Below, in pieces: positions 1-10,855 of a stretch of DNA of 64,000 bases. Location of the stretch: contig CM073895.1 in the NCBI GenBank assembly GCA_037176705.1, positions 4,856,051 to 4,920,050 on the forward strand, given 5' to 3'. The position numbers and the translations under genes are program-made. Origin of the DNA: Molossus alvarezi. Its lineage: Eukaryota; Chordata; Mammalia; Chiroptera; Molossidae. Positions within the stretch are counted from its first letter, which is position 1, and every line of letters begins with the position of its first letter. The notes beneath the pieces were generated by a model. That model did no database searches, was not told the DNA's origin, and saw only the letters and a list, made by a program, of their open reading frames with translations.

Positions 1-1494
1 CCCAGCTGAGAGGGGTCGTACGCGGGAAATAGCGCAGGCGTTTGAAAAGGTCGTGCGAAACGGCCCAGGACTCCCTTTTTAATTAGTGAAATCCTCGTTC
101 GGCTACACTGGTTTAAAATAGAAACTATATTAATGAAATACATTCTGAATATTAACTTCTCCTGCTTCCTTTGACTGCTTAAAAGCGTAGCTTCTGGCGC
201 CGTTGGAATCGCGTGGCTGGCGCGCGTGGCTCACGGCTGTGTCCGCTGGGCAGCGCTCTGCGGCTGCTGGCCTGGCCGGGGCTGCCTCCCGCACGAACGT
301 GGAGCTCGGCCGACACCCCTGCAGCCTCCTCCTGGGGCGCCAGCCTTCATGGTGCTGCCTTTGTCCCCTAGGCCCCCCAGCGGACAGCAAGGGTCGCCTC
401 AGAAACGGGCCTTCTGTGCGCAGCCTGCAGGAGAGGACGCTGCACTTTCCTCCTGCGCTCTGCGTCCACAGCTCACATCCAAGAGCTGAGAGGGGCTCCA
501 GTGACACTGAACAGACTCCGAGCCCCTAGACGCCAGGACCTAGGGAGGGAGCACCGCCACGCTCACGGACGCTCGCTACACAAAGCCCATCGCTAGGAGT
601 CCAGGAGTGGGGCCACCACTGCAGAGAGGGCTCCCGAAGGTGGGGTTCACTGCGGAGTGGGACATCAGGAAGCCTCCCTGGAGGAGGTGGGCTGTGAACA
701 GGGCCAGGCAGGTTTCACGGCAGAATCAGCGCACGGGGGCCACAGCAGGAAAGGGCAGGTGGAGAGCCAGGCTGGCACAATGATGAGTTCTTACCTGCCG
801 GTCCCCGGGGCAGCCCCCGAGGGTGACCCCTGAGCCTGGCCTGCCCACAGCTGGCTCAGCCCAGACGGGCCTTGCGGTCCTGCATTAGAGGGCATCAGCC
901 CGGGGCAGACAGGCCCGGCCCCGCCTGCTGGGCTGTTGGCATGCCTGTGGATGGTGGGGTGCATGGTGAGGGAGCGTGTGGTGAGGCGCCGGTGCAGAGC
1001 TGTGCTGCCCCCGGGTCCCGCCCTCTCTGCCCTTCGTGCTGGGGCTTGTCAGTGCCCCGGGGAGGCCCCAGCCGCTTCCCTGGTACCCAGCCCATCAAAG
1101 CGGCCTGGGGGACGCGACGGCTCCTGTTTGTTCCCTTGCCACACGCAGACATCAGAGCTCGGCGTCAGTTTTTCTAGTTGAGCATCCAAAGGACAAACTA
1201 ACCATTTAAAATCTGCAAGCTGGGCAGTCTTTGCTCTGGAGCCTGCAGTGAGTTCCTTCATCTTGACAGTCGGTCATTCTTCTCATCACGGATGCCGGGC
1301 TCGGGAGCCGGACCAGGCTGCAGGCCCAGGCTCCGCCTTCGCGGGCAGGGAGGACTGGCATGCCCTTCATCCCGGAGCCCACCTCGCTGGACGTCCACCT
1401 TCCTTCTGCTCTCTCATTGCGATGAGACGGCGTCAAAGGTGCCGCGAGTGGCATTTAGTACCTTCACGGTGTTGTGTAACCTTCCCCGCTGTCT

Positions 1495-1765
1495 AGCACC
1501 AGACATGCTCATCCCCCCAAAGGAAACCATGGCCCGTTAGCAGCACATCCCTTCCCCTGTCCCTCCTGCCCCGGCAACCACTCATACCCCTTGTCTCCGT
1601 GGGTTTGCCCGTTCTGGACATTCCATGGACACGGGCTCACACAACACGTGGTCTTCTGCGTCTGTCGGCATGTCTTCCAGGTCCATCCACGCAGCATGTG
1701 GGATAACGCGATTCCTTTTGTGGGTGAATAGCATTGTTGCATGAACCCAGCATGCTGTGTCCGTC
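1495..1765 (-). mobile_element. L1 3'-end remnant, antisense
   Basis: The wording follows the reverse complement of old mammalian L1 3' ends: 'ggcaaccactcatac', 'ttgcccgttctggacattcc', 'ttccaggtccatccacgcagcatg', then 'ttccttttgtgggtgaatagcattgt'. It is diverged, so the subfamily is not assigned. Confidence 0.65.
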
Positions 1766-1994
1766 CACCCACCTGCCGGCCGACCCCGGGCAGCACGCTC
1801 GGCTGTCGTGAAGAGAGCTGCTGCCTACGTTCACATCCTTGTTTCTCTTTGAGCCCCTGTTTTCACTTCTCTGGGGCACATTCTCTTCTTGTTCGAGATT
1901 CTGTGAATTTCCTGGGCCGACGTGAGCGTGAGAGGCCACACGTGGGGAAATCCCGCGTGTAAAGGGGTCAGGGGCCCTCGGGCCAGCCAGAAGC

Positions 1995-2062
1995 GTGCTG
2001 CCCTCGGGCAAGTCCCTGAGGCGCTCTGTGCCTCAGTTTCCTGCTCTGTGCAGAGGAGACAC
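1995..2062 (+). mobile_element. MIR core fragment
   Basis: A short match to the MIR SINE core: 'gggcaagtccctgaggcgctctgtgcctcagtttcctgctctgtg' in abbreviated order (CTCAGTTTCCTGCTCTGTG is diagnostic). Confidence 0.55.
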
Positions 2063-2504
2063 ACCAGACCCGTGTCTCTACCTGCCTTCTGCGGGGCTGG
2101 CGGAGCTCTGGGGGGAGGGGAGGCCAGCCAGGAAGGCTGAGACCCCGCGTTTCAAACCTCGTGTCCTTGTCAGCAGCATCTCTCTGCCTTTCCCTTGTCT
2201 GCCCCCAGATCCCTGTCACTGAAGGCGGTGAATCGTACAAGGGCTTGGGGTAGAAATAAACTTGATCCTGCCAGGAGAGACTCCTGCTTGCGGAGGCTCG
2301 GTCTGGCTCCTCCTGGTTCCCCGGAGGGAGGTGGGACCGTGAAATGGCTCTGGGCCAAGGGGAGCAGGAGCGGTCAGCCCGTCGGGGAAGTCACGGTCCT
2401 CTGTGTGGGGGCTTCCTGTTTCTACCAGAGCACATGGTGGCTGCCCTTTAAGGAATTCAGAGCAGCAGCAGAGAAGGTGGGCTCTGGAACCATCTGCGTG
2501 GGTT

Positions 2505-2700
2505 TGGGTTCTGCGTCTACAGAGACCAGCCATGTGACCTTGCGCCGGCCACTTAGCTGCGCCTCTGTTTCCCCACCTGTGACCCGGGCATGGTTCCTAC
2601 TTCATAGTTTCTCTGACGATTAAGTGAGGTTCTCCATAGGCTCCTAGACCAGTGACTGGCCTTAGACGGCACTCTAGCTGTGTTAGCCATTGTCATGGTA
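2505..2700 (+). mobile_element. MIR SINE
   Basis: It contains the ordered MIR landmarks TGTGACCTTG, CTCTGTTTCCCCACCTGTG, ACGATTAAGTGAGG and CCAGTGACTGGCC. The order gives + orientation. It is a typical old, diverged copy. Confidence 0.65.
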
Positions 2701-5160
2701 ACGATGACGGATGCGAAGGCCCTTGTCCCCCAAATCATTCCCCTTCCTGGCCCAGTGGACTCGGACTTGTCTGACTCTGAATTTTGATGGTTCTTACTTC
2801 GCTCCGTGCTGTTTAGCATCTGAGTCGCCCGCGTGGTTCTCTGGCTCACGCACTGTCTCTCCATCCGTGCTGAGCTCCGGGGAGGCGGGGTTCAGCCCGT
2901 GGTCTGCTCGCCTGACAGGTGGCTCAGAGGGGCCCAGTCCCGCTGGGAGCCAGGCAGGACGCAGCACGGGGACATTCCCTGGTGGTTGAGGTCAGCTCAG
3001 GGCCTGGCCAACGAGCGCAGGGCAGGGGTGGGAGCCTGGGTCAGGGCACTCTGTGTCCTCTGCTCAGAGAGGTTGCTCGTCAGTGGGGGCCCACCCAGGG
3101 GGTCCTGCGTGGAGGTGTCTGTTTCCTGGGGGGACAAGGGAGTGCTCACAGGCAGTAGTAAGTCATGCGGCCTCCCGGGGCCTCTGCTCGCGGGCGCAGC
3201 TCGGTGGACCTGTGACACCTCGTTGGGTCTGGCTCCAGAGTGGACCGTGCTGTCGCCCTCACCTTGACGGTTGCCGTGGCTCGTCCCTCCCCTGCTTGAC
3301 TGTGAGCTTCTCCAGGGCCGCCTTTGTGGTGGGCGTGCTCACTGCCTGGCCCGCGGTCGGTGCTCAGTCACCGTTCATGGAGTACATCTCGAACGCAGCA
3401 CGTGGTCCAGGGAGCTTTGGTCTCGGAAGGGCGGTTGCAGTGAGGGGATTCCGCCCGGTTAGGGCGAGGGTTGGCTGAGGGATGTTCATGAAGGTTCTCT
3501 CTGGGCATCTGGGTTCTTGGGGCACTGTGGTGACTGGGACACACGGTGTCCCCACCCTTCTGGGCCAGGGGGTCACTTAGCTCTCGGCGGGGTCCCGGGC
3601 AAGGGCATGGTTCCGAGGGGGTCCAGCTGGCACAGAATCCTCTGGATTCCAAGCCTCCTAAATTCAGGTGGGTGGACCCACACACATGTGGGGCTCAGTT
3701 TATCCACTTGCTGACCCCAGCCACTGTCTGCTTCAGGGTGTAGTGAGACCAAATGGGCTCCAGTAGAGAAAGGGAAGGCTTGATTCCAGCTAACTCTGAA
3801 GTCACCCACGTCACCGTCACTGTGGGCACAGGGGATGTCGGTGGGGGTCGATGGGGGGAAGGCCATAAGTGCTGCAGCTTCCGATGGCCACTCAGTGCCC
3901 GCTTCCTCGTCACTGCACGCAGACCGCATGACGGTGACGACGGGAGCTGTGGTCATGGGTGTCGCCGTGTGTGAAGTGCACTAAGAATCGTCGCTCCTTG
4001 TAAGGGCCTCTGTGGGGGTCTCATCTCAGGTCTGGACAGGTTATGTCACGTGCTCAAGATCTGATGCTAAAGAGTGGCCAGCCGGCAGCCAGAGCCAGCG
4101 TGTCTGCTTCCGGGGCGCGTGCTGCCCACGGAGTGAGCGGAGTCCCTGCGAGGTGCGCCCAGCACCTGCCGCACTCGCTGCCTTCACGCTCTCGTCCAAT
4201 CGTCTTCAGTGACACACACAACACGCTCAGAACACAAGCACCCAGCACACTCACTTATACTATATGCACATTTATTGTGTAATGTCCACTCCCCCCACAC
4301 CCGTCTACCCGCCTGTCTATCCATCTGCTAACAGACATTTATCAGAACACAGTTGGGTCCTGGGGACACATCAGGGATGACCTACGGCTTGCCCTCGAGG
4401 AGCTCCTGGTCCGGTGGGGGCCGCTATCCAAGTAAACAAGCAATGAAGACGCACAGCGATGGATCCTGTAGGTGTCGGGTGCCGTGGGAGCCACGGGTGG
4501 GCGAGCCCCCGTCGTGAGTGGGGAGCAGGGCTAGCCAGGAGCTCATGCCTGTCTCTGAGCCCCGGGGAAGCGTCTGCCGAGGAGAGGACACGGAACAGGA
4601 AGAGGCCCGGGGTGTGAGAGCAGCTTCCCCCCGGGCAGCGGGGAAATCCATTCAGTGAGCACGGCCGTGCTGGCCACGGGTCCTGCTTCTGGACAGAGGT
4701 GGCTGCCTCGTGGGAGTGGCTGGTCGTTATGATTACGTGAGACCCTGATCTCCACCGGCACCTGTGGCCTTCACGCTGCGTGACAGGCTGGTGTTTTCCA
4801 CTTCAGCCTGCTCCGCTTACCTGGTTTCGGTGATAGTCTCTCCTTTTTCTTTAAAACCAAGTTTAGCATCTCCGGTCCCAGGGGTCAGCGGAGGCTGACA
4901 GCAGAGCAAGGCTGTGGGCCTCTGGGCACAGGGGTGCTCCCCGCCGAGGAGCCCTCCGGCCCGTGGGCCGCAGGGAGAGTTCAGACCTGGCCTCTCCCCG
5001 CATTTCCCTGCCCCGCGCTGTCGTCACCAGGATCAAGGGAGATGTCTCTGGTGTCATCTCCATTTAACTCGTAACCCTGCCGACTCCATGCGAGCGGATC
5101 TGTCTGCAGCGGGGAGCCATGGGCCCTGCCCTGCCCCTGGAGCTGGAGCGATGACTTCTG
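2701..5160. other. GC-rich intron, no clear element
   Basis: I see no exon, RNA gene or recognisable young repeat. The piece 4320-4500 loosely resembles an abundant ancient mammalian repeat ('tttatcagaacacagttgggtcctggggacac', 'cgaggagctcctggtc'), but I cannot name the family. Confidence 0.5.
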
Positions 5161-5161
5161 T

Positions 5162-5338
5162 CGATGTCACCCACTAGCTTTTTATGGAAATTATTAATAA
5201 GTCAGTAATTCTATCTGCAGCGCTGTTGTGTGTATAAATATTTAATTTACCTTCAGGTGCCCACATTTTCTCCATCTTTGCCTGAAACTCTGCTGACAAA
5301 GCTCTTCTGTCGGGAGCTCAGCTCAGTAGATTAAGTTG
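5162..5338. other. AT-rich island, candidate conserved element
   Basis: A sharp AT-rich block (TTATTAATAAGTCAGTAATT, TAAATATTTAATTTACC) in otherwise GC-rich intron, 0.6 kb before the exon. It matches no repeat I know. Its function as a conserved non-coding element is inferred from composition only. Confidence 0.3.
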
Positions 5339-5358
5339 TCTGTCGTGGGAAAGGTGAA

Positions 5359-5445
5359 CTCTCCCTCCCTCCCTCCCTCCTTCCCTCCCTCTCTCCTTCC
5401 CCCTCTCCCTTCACCTCTCTCCCTCCCGCTCCCTCTCTCTCCCAG
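5359..5445 (+). repeat. Polypyrimidine (CCCT)n tract
   Basis: An imperfect CTCC/CCCT simple repeat in which one strand is almost purely pyrimidine. It is the reason for spurious frames through this stretch. Confidence 0.85.
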
Positions 5446-5889
5446 GAATATGGCTTTACCGTGTCTTTCGAATCGTCGTGTGATTTGGCTCAGGGGTGGG
5501 AGTCAAGCTGGGAGGACGCACCGTGCCCTGTGACGAGGAGCGATCGCGGACAGACTGAGCTTTCCCATCACGGCCTGGCGTGAGCGGAGACCCACCTTGG
5601 GCACGTGCTTCTCCCCTTTTTCAAACGAACGGCATTTAGAATCCAAAACAGGGTCTGAGGGTTTCCTCCCGCAGAGAAACACGGCCGCCCTTGCCACCGG
5701 CTGGTCTTTGGAAGCCCAGCGCTCCGACCACCATAGTGTGGCGGGCCCGGCGGCGGGAAGGGCTTAGAGAAATCACGTCGGGAACGCCGCCCCAGGTGGG
5801 TGCTCTCCTGGAGGAGACAGGGTGCCGCGGCCCCGAGCCAGGCCGCCGAGGGGACGCGACCGAAATGGGCTGACCTCCCAGGACCAACG

Positions 5890-5931
5890 TGCGCTAATTG
5901 GCGTTATCGTCTCTCTGTTCTTCTGTTTCAG
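5890..5931 (+). promoter_or_regulatory. CAMTA1: 3' splice acceptor with branch point
   Basis: A branch-site-like CTAAT at 5894-5898 (likely branch A 5897) lies 34 bases before the AG at 5930-5931. Between them is a pyrimidine-rich tract (TCTCTCTGTTCTTCTGTTTC). This fixes the exon start at 5932. Confidence 0.85.
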
Positions 5932-5999
5932 GAGATCGCAGCCTATTTAATAACGTTCGAGAAGCACGAGGAATGGTTAACCACGTCCCCTAAGACCAG
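5932..5999 (+). CDS. CAMTA1: CAMTA1 internal coding exon (CG-1 domain part)
   Basis: The 68-bp exon starts in phase 0 and reads EIAAYLITFEKHEEW, then LTTSPKT, leaving two bases (AG) for a codon completed by the next exon. I recognise this as the start of the CG-1 DNA-binding domain of calmodulin-binding transcription activators, matching CAMTA1. CAMTA1 is a nuclear transcription factor, strongly expressed in brain, with CG-1, TIG/IPT, ankyrin and IQ calmodulin-binding domains; only about 22 residues near the N-terminal edge of CG-1 are encoded here. The exon is flanked by a polypyrimidine tract with AG and by CAG|GTAATG. No frameshift or stop is present, so it looks intact. Neighbouring exons (RWNTNE upstream, PQNGSMILYN downstream in the family) are not in the window, consistent with the very long introns known for this gene. 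CAMTA2 is the paralogue alternative; the residues and huge introns favour CAMTA1. Confidence 0.93.
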
Positions 6000-6005
6000 G
6001 TAATG
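5997..6005 (+). promoter_or_regulatory. CAMTA1: 5' splice donor
   Basis: The sequence CAG|GTAATG spans the exon end, with GT at 6000-6001. It pairs well with U1 snRNA and sets the exon end at 5999 in phase 2. Confidence 0.85.
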
Positions 6006-7654
6006 TCCCCGAGCTTTCGGTTCTCAGACATGCACAGCGACTGGCTTGGTTTGCGTCGATTACCTGCCCGGCCCGTCGGTTCACGGGCGAGTGCAAACCC
6101 TCGCTGTGTTGGATGGCTCACGGCCCTGAGGTCTCGTGGGCTGGCCGACACCGTGGCCGGGAGTGCCCTCACGCCGGCCGGAACCCGGAACCCGCGACTT
6201 CACTGTCCCTCTGCCCGCCGGGCCCTGGGGAAGCCTCGGCGGGCAGCAGCGCCAAGGGCAGTGTGTCTTGAGAACATGCCCACCTGCCACCAGGGTCGTC
6301 TAGAAACTTACTTTTTAAAAGGGGGAACTACCTACCACTTCTAGCTCAGTGCGTTTTATAAACTGAAAGTCAAGTTATTGGTGACGGCGGTAAGGGGATC
6401 TCCCGAACCAGGAGCCATGGCTCAGGTTGCACTTTATGATGCAGTAAATGTGCTCGAACTGCCAACAGCCACCAACACAGCTCCCCTCGCCACTGGGGAG
6501 TAGGGGGAACCGTGAAGAGACGGCCACCGTGCGTCCCGCCTGTGCAGGTGATACAATTAGTGAAGAGTGGCGAGGTTGGGACTTAGGGTTCACTTTAAAG
6601 GTGGCCTCTTCCTTCCTCCCCAGCGCTCAGTTTTTGTACTTGGCGCGTCCCTGAGCTGCAGAAACACGGGCCCCTCTCTTCCCGCCGCCAGGACTTCCCT
6701 TTGGGTGGGGGCGGGGCCAGGCGTCTGTCAGTGTGACGAGCGCTCTCGGGCCCGGCGGGTGGAATTGGAGAGGCGGATGCTCCGTCTGTCTCGCTTTGGG
6801 CAGAGGCACCAAATTTTCCAGGTTTGTTGACTGGCACCAGGGCAAGGGGTGGGGTTGTCCTCTGCCCCCGTGGCTGTCAGCGTGCCCTGTTCATCCTTTC
6901 CGAGCCGTGGGGGAAAGAGGGCCTTGTCCTCGAGAGGGTGTGCTCGTTCTAGAAGCGCTTTAAGCTGTTCCTTCGTTAGGCGTAGGCTTTAGTGGTTAGC
7001 ATCTTTCAGATGGGGCCACAGTTTCGTGGAGGAGGTCAGAGGATGTCGAAGAGAAGGAGGTGGTTCCTGAGATTCGCGTCCCCTGGAGCAGGGAGAGGTC
7101 GGCGCTGAGTGTCTGAGTCCTGTGGTTCTCCCCGAGCCCGCCGCGGGGTGTCCTCCTCTCCCCAGCCTTCCGAGGCCACGCTTTCTTCGCCGGAAGGCCA
7201 GGCGGTGTGTAACAGCCAGCGTTTGCTGCGCTAATGCTGCGCGAGAAGCCGCCTCCGAACCCAGTGGCTTGTGACATCAGGCTCTATGTCCCGCTCGCCC
7301 TCGGTGGGTCGGCTGTGGCTTCGGGTTGTGCTGAGGAGCACGCGGCGTGTCTCCTGCCCCCTGTCGGGAAGGTGGTTCTCTTGAAGGGCGGCTGAGGCTT
7401 CAAATGCCCAGGCGACCCCTGCCTGGGAACCCCTGCCCGTGGTATCGCAGGCCACGCCCTCTGCACATCCATTGGCCCCAGCAGTTCCCTTGGCCAAGCC
7501 CCAGGAGGATGGGGCCAGGAAGGACGTTCCTGCGTAGAGTATAGGGGTGGGGTGGGGGTGGAAGGGTGACACCGTGGACTGTTTGGTGAGCTCAGCCCGC
7601 CGAACCGTGGAGACTGGTCCTTTCCTGTCTCTTCTCTTCTGGGGGAGTTCCTGT
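6006..7654. other. Intron, no clear element
   Basis: GC-rich unique intron with an AT-richer patch at about 6300-6400 (TTTTTAAAAGGGGGAACTAC). I find no repeat, RNA or second exon. Confidence 0.5.
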
Positions 7655-7858
7655 CAGGGCGGTTACTTCCAAACTTAGTGGGTGTTCATATCGGCTGGAG
7701 AGCTTGTGAAAATGCTGGGCCACACCCCGGGGTTGGAGTCACCAGGTCTGGTTGGGGCCCGAGCATCTCATATTTTTAATTTCATACTTATGAGCATCTC
7801 GTAAGTTCCCCGGTGATGGGATGCGGCCCTCCGGGGACCTCACTTGGAGAACCGGCTG
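7655..7858 (+). mobile_element. MER5A-type hAT DNA transposon
   Basis: It starts CAGGGCGGTTACTTCCAAACTTAG and ends CACTTGGAGAACCGGCTG, the terminal inverted repeats of a MER5A-like Charlie element. Internal landmarks are GCTGGGCCACACCCCGG, AGGTCTGGTTGGGGCCCGAG and AAGTTCCCCGGTGATG. About 204 bp, near full length; non-autonomous. Confidence 0.75.
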
Positions 7859-8345
7859 CCCTAGTTTCTTTGGGGAGAAGGAGGTCTGTCTGCTTTCTGC
7901 CTCTGCCCGGCTCCGGCCCCCAGCAGCGGCTCTTATCCCAGCAGTCCCCCGCCCCTCGCGCCCTTCTCTGCTCCTCGAGACACAGTCCTTGACTCTAAGT
8001 GGAAGGGAAGGGCTTCTGTTCAGCCAGAGACCGAGAACTCTGGGTGGCGTCCGGCCACCTCTTCACGGCAGAACCGTCGTGGGGGGAGGGGCGGCGGCAG
8101 ATTCTGCCTGGTGACTCAGCCCTGGGAATGTGGGTTCCAGTTGAGAAGTGTCACTCACGGGGGTGCCTGACCCCCTTGACTTGTTGGAGTGTAGTCAGAG
8201 CCACGGGACTGGCCATCCTGAGGCACGGGGCCCACGGGGCAGAGGAGATGGGGTGTGGGTGTCAGATAGTGATGGGTCAGGTGGAGCTCTGGGTGTCACT
8301 CAGCAGCTTTTTGGTGTTAAGAAGTCACTCTACCCTTTATGGATC
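7859..8345. other. Intron, no clear element
   Basis: Unique GC-rich intron between MER5A and a VES pair. Nothing recognisable. Confidence 0.5.
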
Positions 8346-8349
8346 GTTT

Positions 8350-8760
8350 TTGAGAAAGAGAGAGAGAGAAACACCAGTTTGTTATTCTATTTGTTTATGC
8401 ATTTGTGGGTTGATTATTTTTTTTAAATCCTCACCTGAGGATATTTTTCCATTTATCATCTGACAGAGTGAGAGGGAGCCAGAGAGAGAGAAACATCTGT
8501 GTGAGAGGGACACATTGACTGGTTGCCTCCTGCACAACCCGACCAGGGAGGGGGACGAATTGCAACCAAGGTACGTGCCCTTGACCAGAATCGAACCTGG
8601 GACTCATTGGTTTGCGGGCCGATGCTCCAACTGCTGAGCCAAACCGGCCCGGGGCCTTGGGTTGATTCTTGTGTGTTCCTTGTCCAGGGATCGAACCTGC
8701 AACCCTGGTGTATCGAGACGATGCTCTAACTGACTGGTAATGGAGCCACCCGGCCAGGGC
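8350..8760 (-). mobile_element. Older VES SINE, split by a younger VES
   Basis: The tail-side half (GAGAAAGAGAGAGAGAGAAAC...) runs to 8415. The tRNA-like head half (GGGATCGAACCTGC, GACGATGCTCTAACTG, CCACCCGGCCAGGGC) resumes at 8668. The two halves form one minus-strand copy interrupted by the element at 8416-8657. Confidence 0.75.
8416..8657 (-). mobile_element. VES SINE inserted in an older VES
   Basis: VES is the tRNA-derived SINE of bats. Read on the minus strand it has the head CCGGTTTGGCTCAGC, the Pol III B-box GGTTCGATTC, a pyrimidine block and the tail ATCCTCAGGTGAGGATTTAAA. A 10-bp target-site duplication TGGGTTGATT flanks it (8406-8415 and 8658-8667). Confidence 0.9.
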
Positions 8761-9160
8761 GCCCCATCTTGTCTTCTTCATGTGTGGAAGGGAGCCGGTG
8801 TTGACCCTGTCCCCACTGGGCCGCCATGAGGGTTGAGTGGCGTGACATTTGGGACCGTGCTTTGCATGCTGTGAGGGTCCATGCCGATGCCCAGGGACGT
8901 CACGGTTCCTCTTGCCAGCGCGGGGCAGTCCCCGGGCCAGCTGGAGGCTTTGGCTTCAGGGAGCATCTGTCAGACTCCGCGGGCTGGGAATGGACGGTTT
9001 CCTCCTGCAGACAGAACGTTTCCTATCCATGTGATAACATCCACGCCGTGTTTACACTTGAAAGCGTCTCGCCCCAGGAGGAGGAAAAGTTGCTGCTGTT
9101 GTTCAAGGACCTTCCTAAATTAGTTATGGAGACGAGTTCGGATCCCCCCCTCCCGTCCCT
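8761..9160. other. Intron, no clear element
   Basis: Unique intron; an open frame at 8826-9194 has no recognisable protein similarity and no exon signals. Confidence 0.5.
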
Positions 9161-9164
9161 ACTG

Positions 9165-9425
9165 CTGAAATTAATTGGTGCGGTTAACTGCTGAGTTCAT
9201 GCAAACCGGCCTCCTGGTATTCAGGAATTAATGGCACCAATACTCCGCTGAGCGAGAAGGCGATACGGCTTCTGTTGCCGCCGCCACTGCTAATTTCATT
9301 TCAGAAAATTAATAAAAACGAATTGCACCGCTGACGTTTATAGAGTTTCCTAATAAAATGATGCATTGTTTGTGTGCAGGAATCCCTATTAAATTAATTG
9401 TTGTAATCAGTACACATATAGATGT
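9165..9425. other. AT-rich island, candidate conserved element
   Basis: About 260 bp with TAAT/ATTA motifs at 9227, 9291, 9308, 9352, 9389 and 9393 approximately (AATTAATGG, AATTAATAAAAACG, ATTAAATTAATTG). Several CpGs survive in AT-rich context (GAGCGAGAAGGCGATACGG, AACGAATTGCACCGCTGACG), where methylation decay would normally remove them. No repeat match known to me. Enhancer function is inference. Confidence 0.4.
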
Positions 9426-9569
9426 TGGTATAGGCGCTGCACGGGGACCCACTCCTGGTCCCCGTGGCCTGCGGACGGCTGGGGTTATAAATATCGCCCT
9501 TGCTCAGATTCTGCCCTGATTACAGAGAAGGTCCCCCGAGCCCCGCTCACCTGTTTAATAATGAAGCGT

Positions 9570-9635
9570 GCTCCGCGGAGCCTCCCAGGGGCGGCGGCCG
9601 GGGGGGCGGCCGGCGCCGACACGGCCGAACGTTGA
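9570..9635. other. Small CpG-dense block
   Basis: A run of CGG/GGC sequence (GGGGCGGCGGCCGGGGGGGC) with many CpGs over about 65 bp. Too short for a CpG island; no transcript signal seen. Confidence 0.4.
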
Positions 9636-9794
9636 ATGTTCAAACGGCTCGTATTGTAGCATCAGCAACTGGGACCTTCTGGAAGTGGCAGTTTGAAAAA
9701 TCGCCCTTCAGAATGTCTCTATTTGGCACTTGCTGTGTGCTCAGCACTACAGCAGCGCCGTTCGGAGACCCCAGGGAGCTCCACACTGCCCGCC

Positions 9795-10030
9795 CCACGA
9801 GGCGAATTTGGAGTCCTGGCATCAGAAGCTTCCTCCTCTGTCTGGAATGTTCTTTCAGCTCCTCCTTCTGGCCTCATTCGGGGGGGGGGGTAGCTTCCTC
9901 TGTGAGGTCTTCCCCGAGCAATTTAAAATCACAGCCCCCTATCCCCGTCCAGCCAGGCCCCATCTATCCCCTTGTTTGACGTTTCTCCAGGGCACCTAAG
10001 ACCCCTCTGACGCCACGGGATTCACCGATT
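9795..10030 (+). mobile_element. L2 LINE fragment
   Basis: Landmarks of the L2 C-terminal coding part occur in order: TCTGTCTGGAATGTTC, TGTGAGGTCTTCCCCGAGC, ATTTAAAATCACAGCCCCC, CTATCCCCTTGTTTGACG, TTCTCCAGGGCACCT. Sense (+), heavily diverged. Confidence 0.6.
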
Positions 10031-10339
10031 GTCGGTTTAACCCGCTTATCTGACCCCTTCCCCGGAGCGCCAGTGCCGCGGGGAGAGGGGTTTGGTCCGC
10101 CGTGTGCGCGGCGTGTCCGCGTGCTGGGCCGGGGCACGCGCCCTGTGCATACGTTCCCTGCGCTGCACTGTGGGTGGGTGTGAGGAGGAAGGGGCCTGCG
10201 TCCCTCTGGTTGACTTCTGTCCTGTGCGTCCCCGGGCCCGGCTGACGCAGTCCTGTGCTCTGCAGGCCCCCGCGGGCCGGCGCTCGCTGGGTTGTGTGTT
10301 TCCTGCTCGCTGGCTATGATTTTTATGATTAGATTCTAA

Positions 10340-10855
10340 GAGAAATTCTTTTAAAAATGCTTAATGAATTTATTGGGGTGGCATCGGTTAATAAAATTAC
10401 CTAGGTTTCAGGGCACAGTGCTATACTACATCATCTGCATGTGGTAGTGTGTGTTCGCCACCCCAAGTCAAGCCTCCATCCATCACCATCTATCCCCCCT
10501 TTAGCCTCTTCTACCTCCCCCACCCCCTTTCCCTCTGGTCACCACCCTCTGTTGTCTGTGTGTGAGGTTTGTTCCGTTGCTTCATCTCTTCACCTTCTCA
10601 CCCAGCGCCCCCCATAGCTGTCAGTCTGGTGTCTGTCTGCGAGTCTTTCAGTTTGGTTGGTTAGTTTATTTGTTCATTAGATTCCACATATAAGTGAGAG
10701 CACGTGGTACTTGTCTCTCTGACGGGCTTATTTCACTCCGTGTAATCCTCCCCAGGGCCCTCCATCCTGTCCCAAAAGGTAAGACTCCCTCTTTTTTTTT
10801 TTTTTTTTACGGCTGAGTAGTGTTTTATGTGTAGATGTACCATCACTTTTTAAAG
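10340..10855 (-). mobile_element. L1 3' UTR fragment, antisense
   Basis: It reads 'aatttattggggtggcatcgg', 'accccaagtcaagcctcc', 'atcaccatctatccccc' and 'ttagattccacatataagtg', the reverse complement of a mammalian L1 3' region. A T-run at 10792-10808 lies inside the fragment. It is younger-looking than the 1.5-kb copy. Confidence 0.75.

Larger units (their letters stand above)
1..5931 (+). other. CAMTA1: CAMTA1 upstream intron (3' part)
   Basis: Non-coding, GC-rich intron preceding the CG-1 exon. It holds an antisense L1 remnant near 1.5 kb, MIR fragments near 2.0 and 2.5 kb, an AT-rich island near 5.2 kb and a CT-rich tract. In 1-1490 and 2700-5160 I see no gene, RNA or clear repeat, apart from faint ancient-repeat similarity near 600-780 and 4320-4500. 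Confidence 0.85.
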
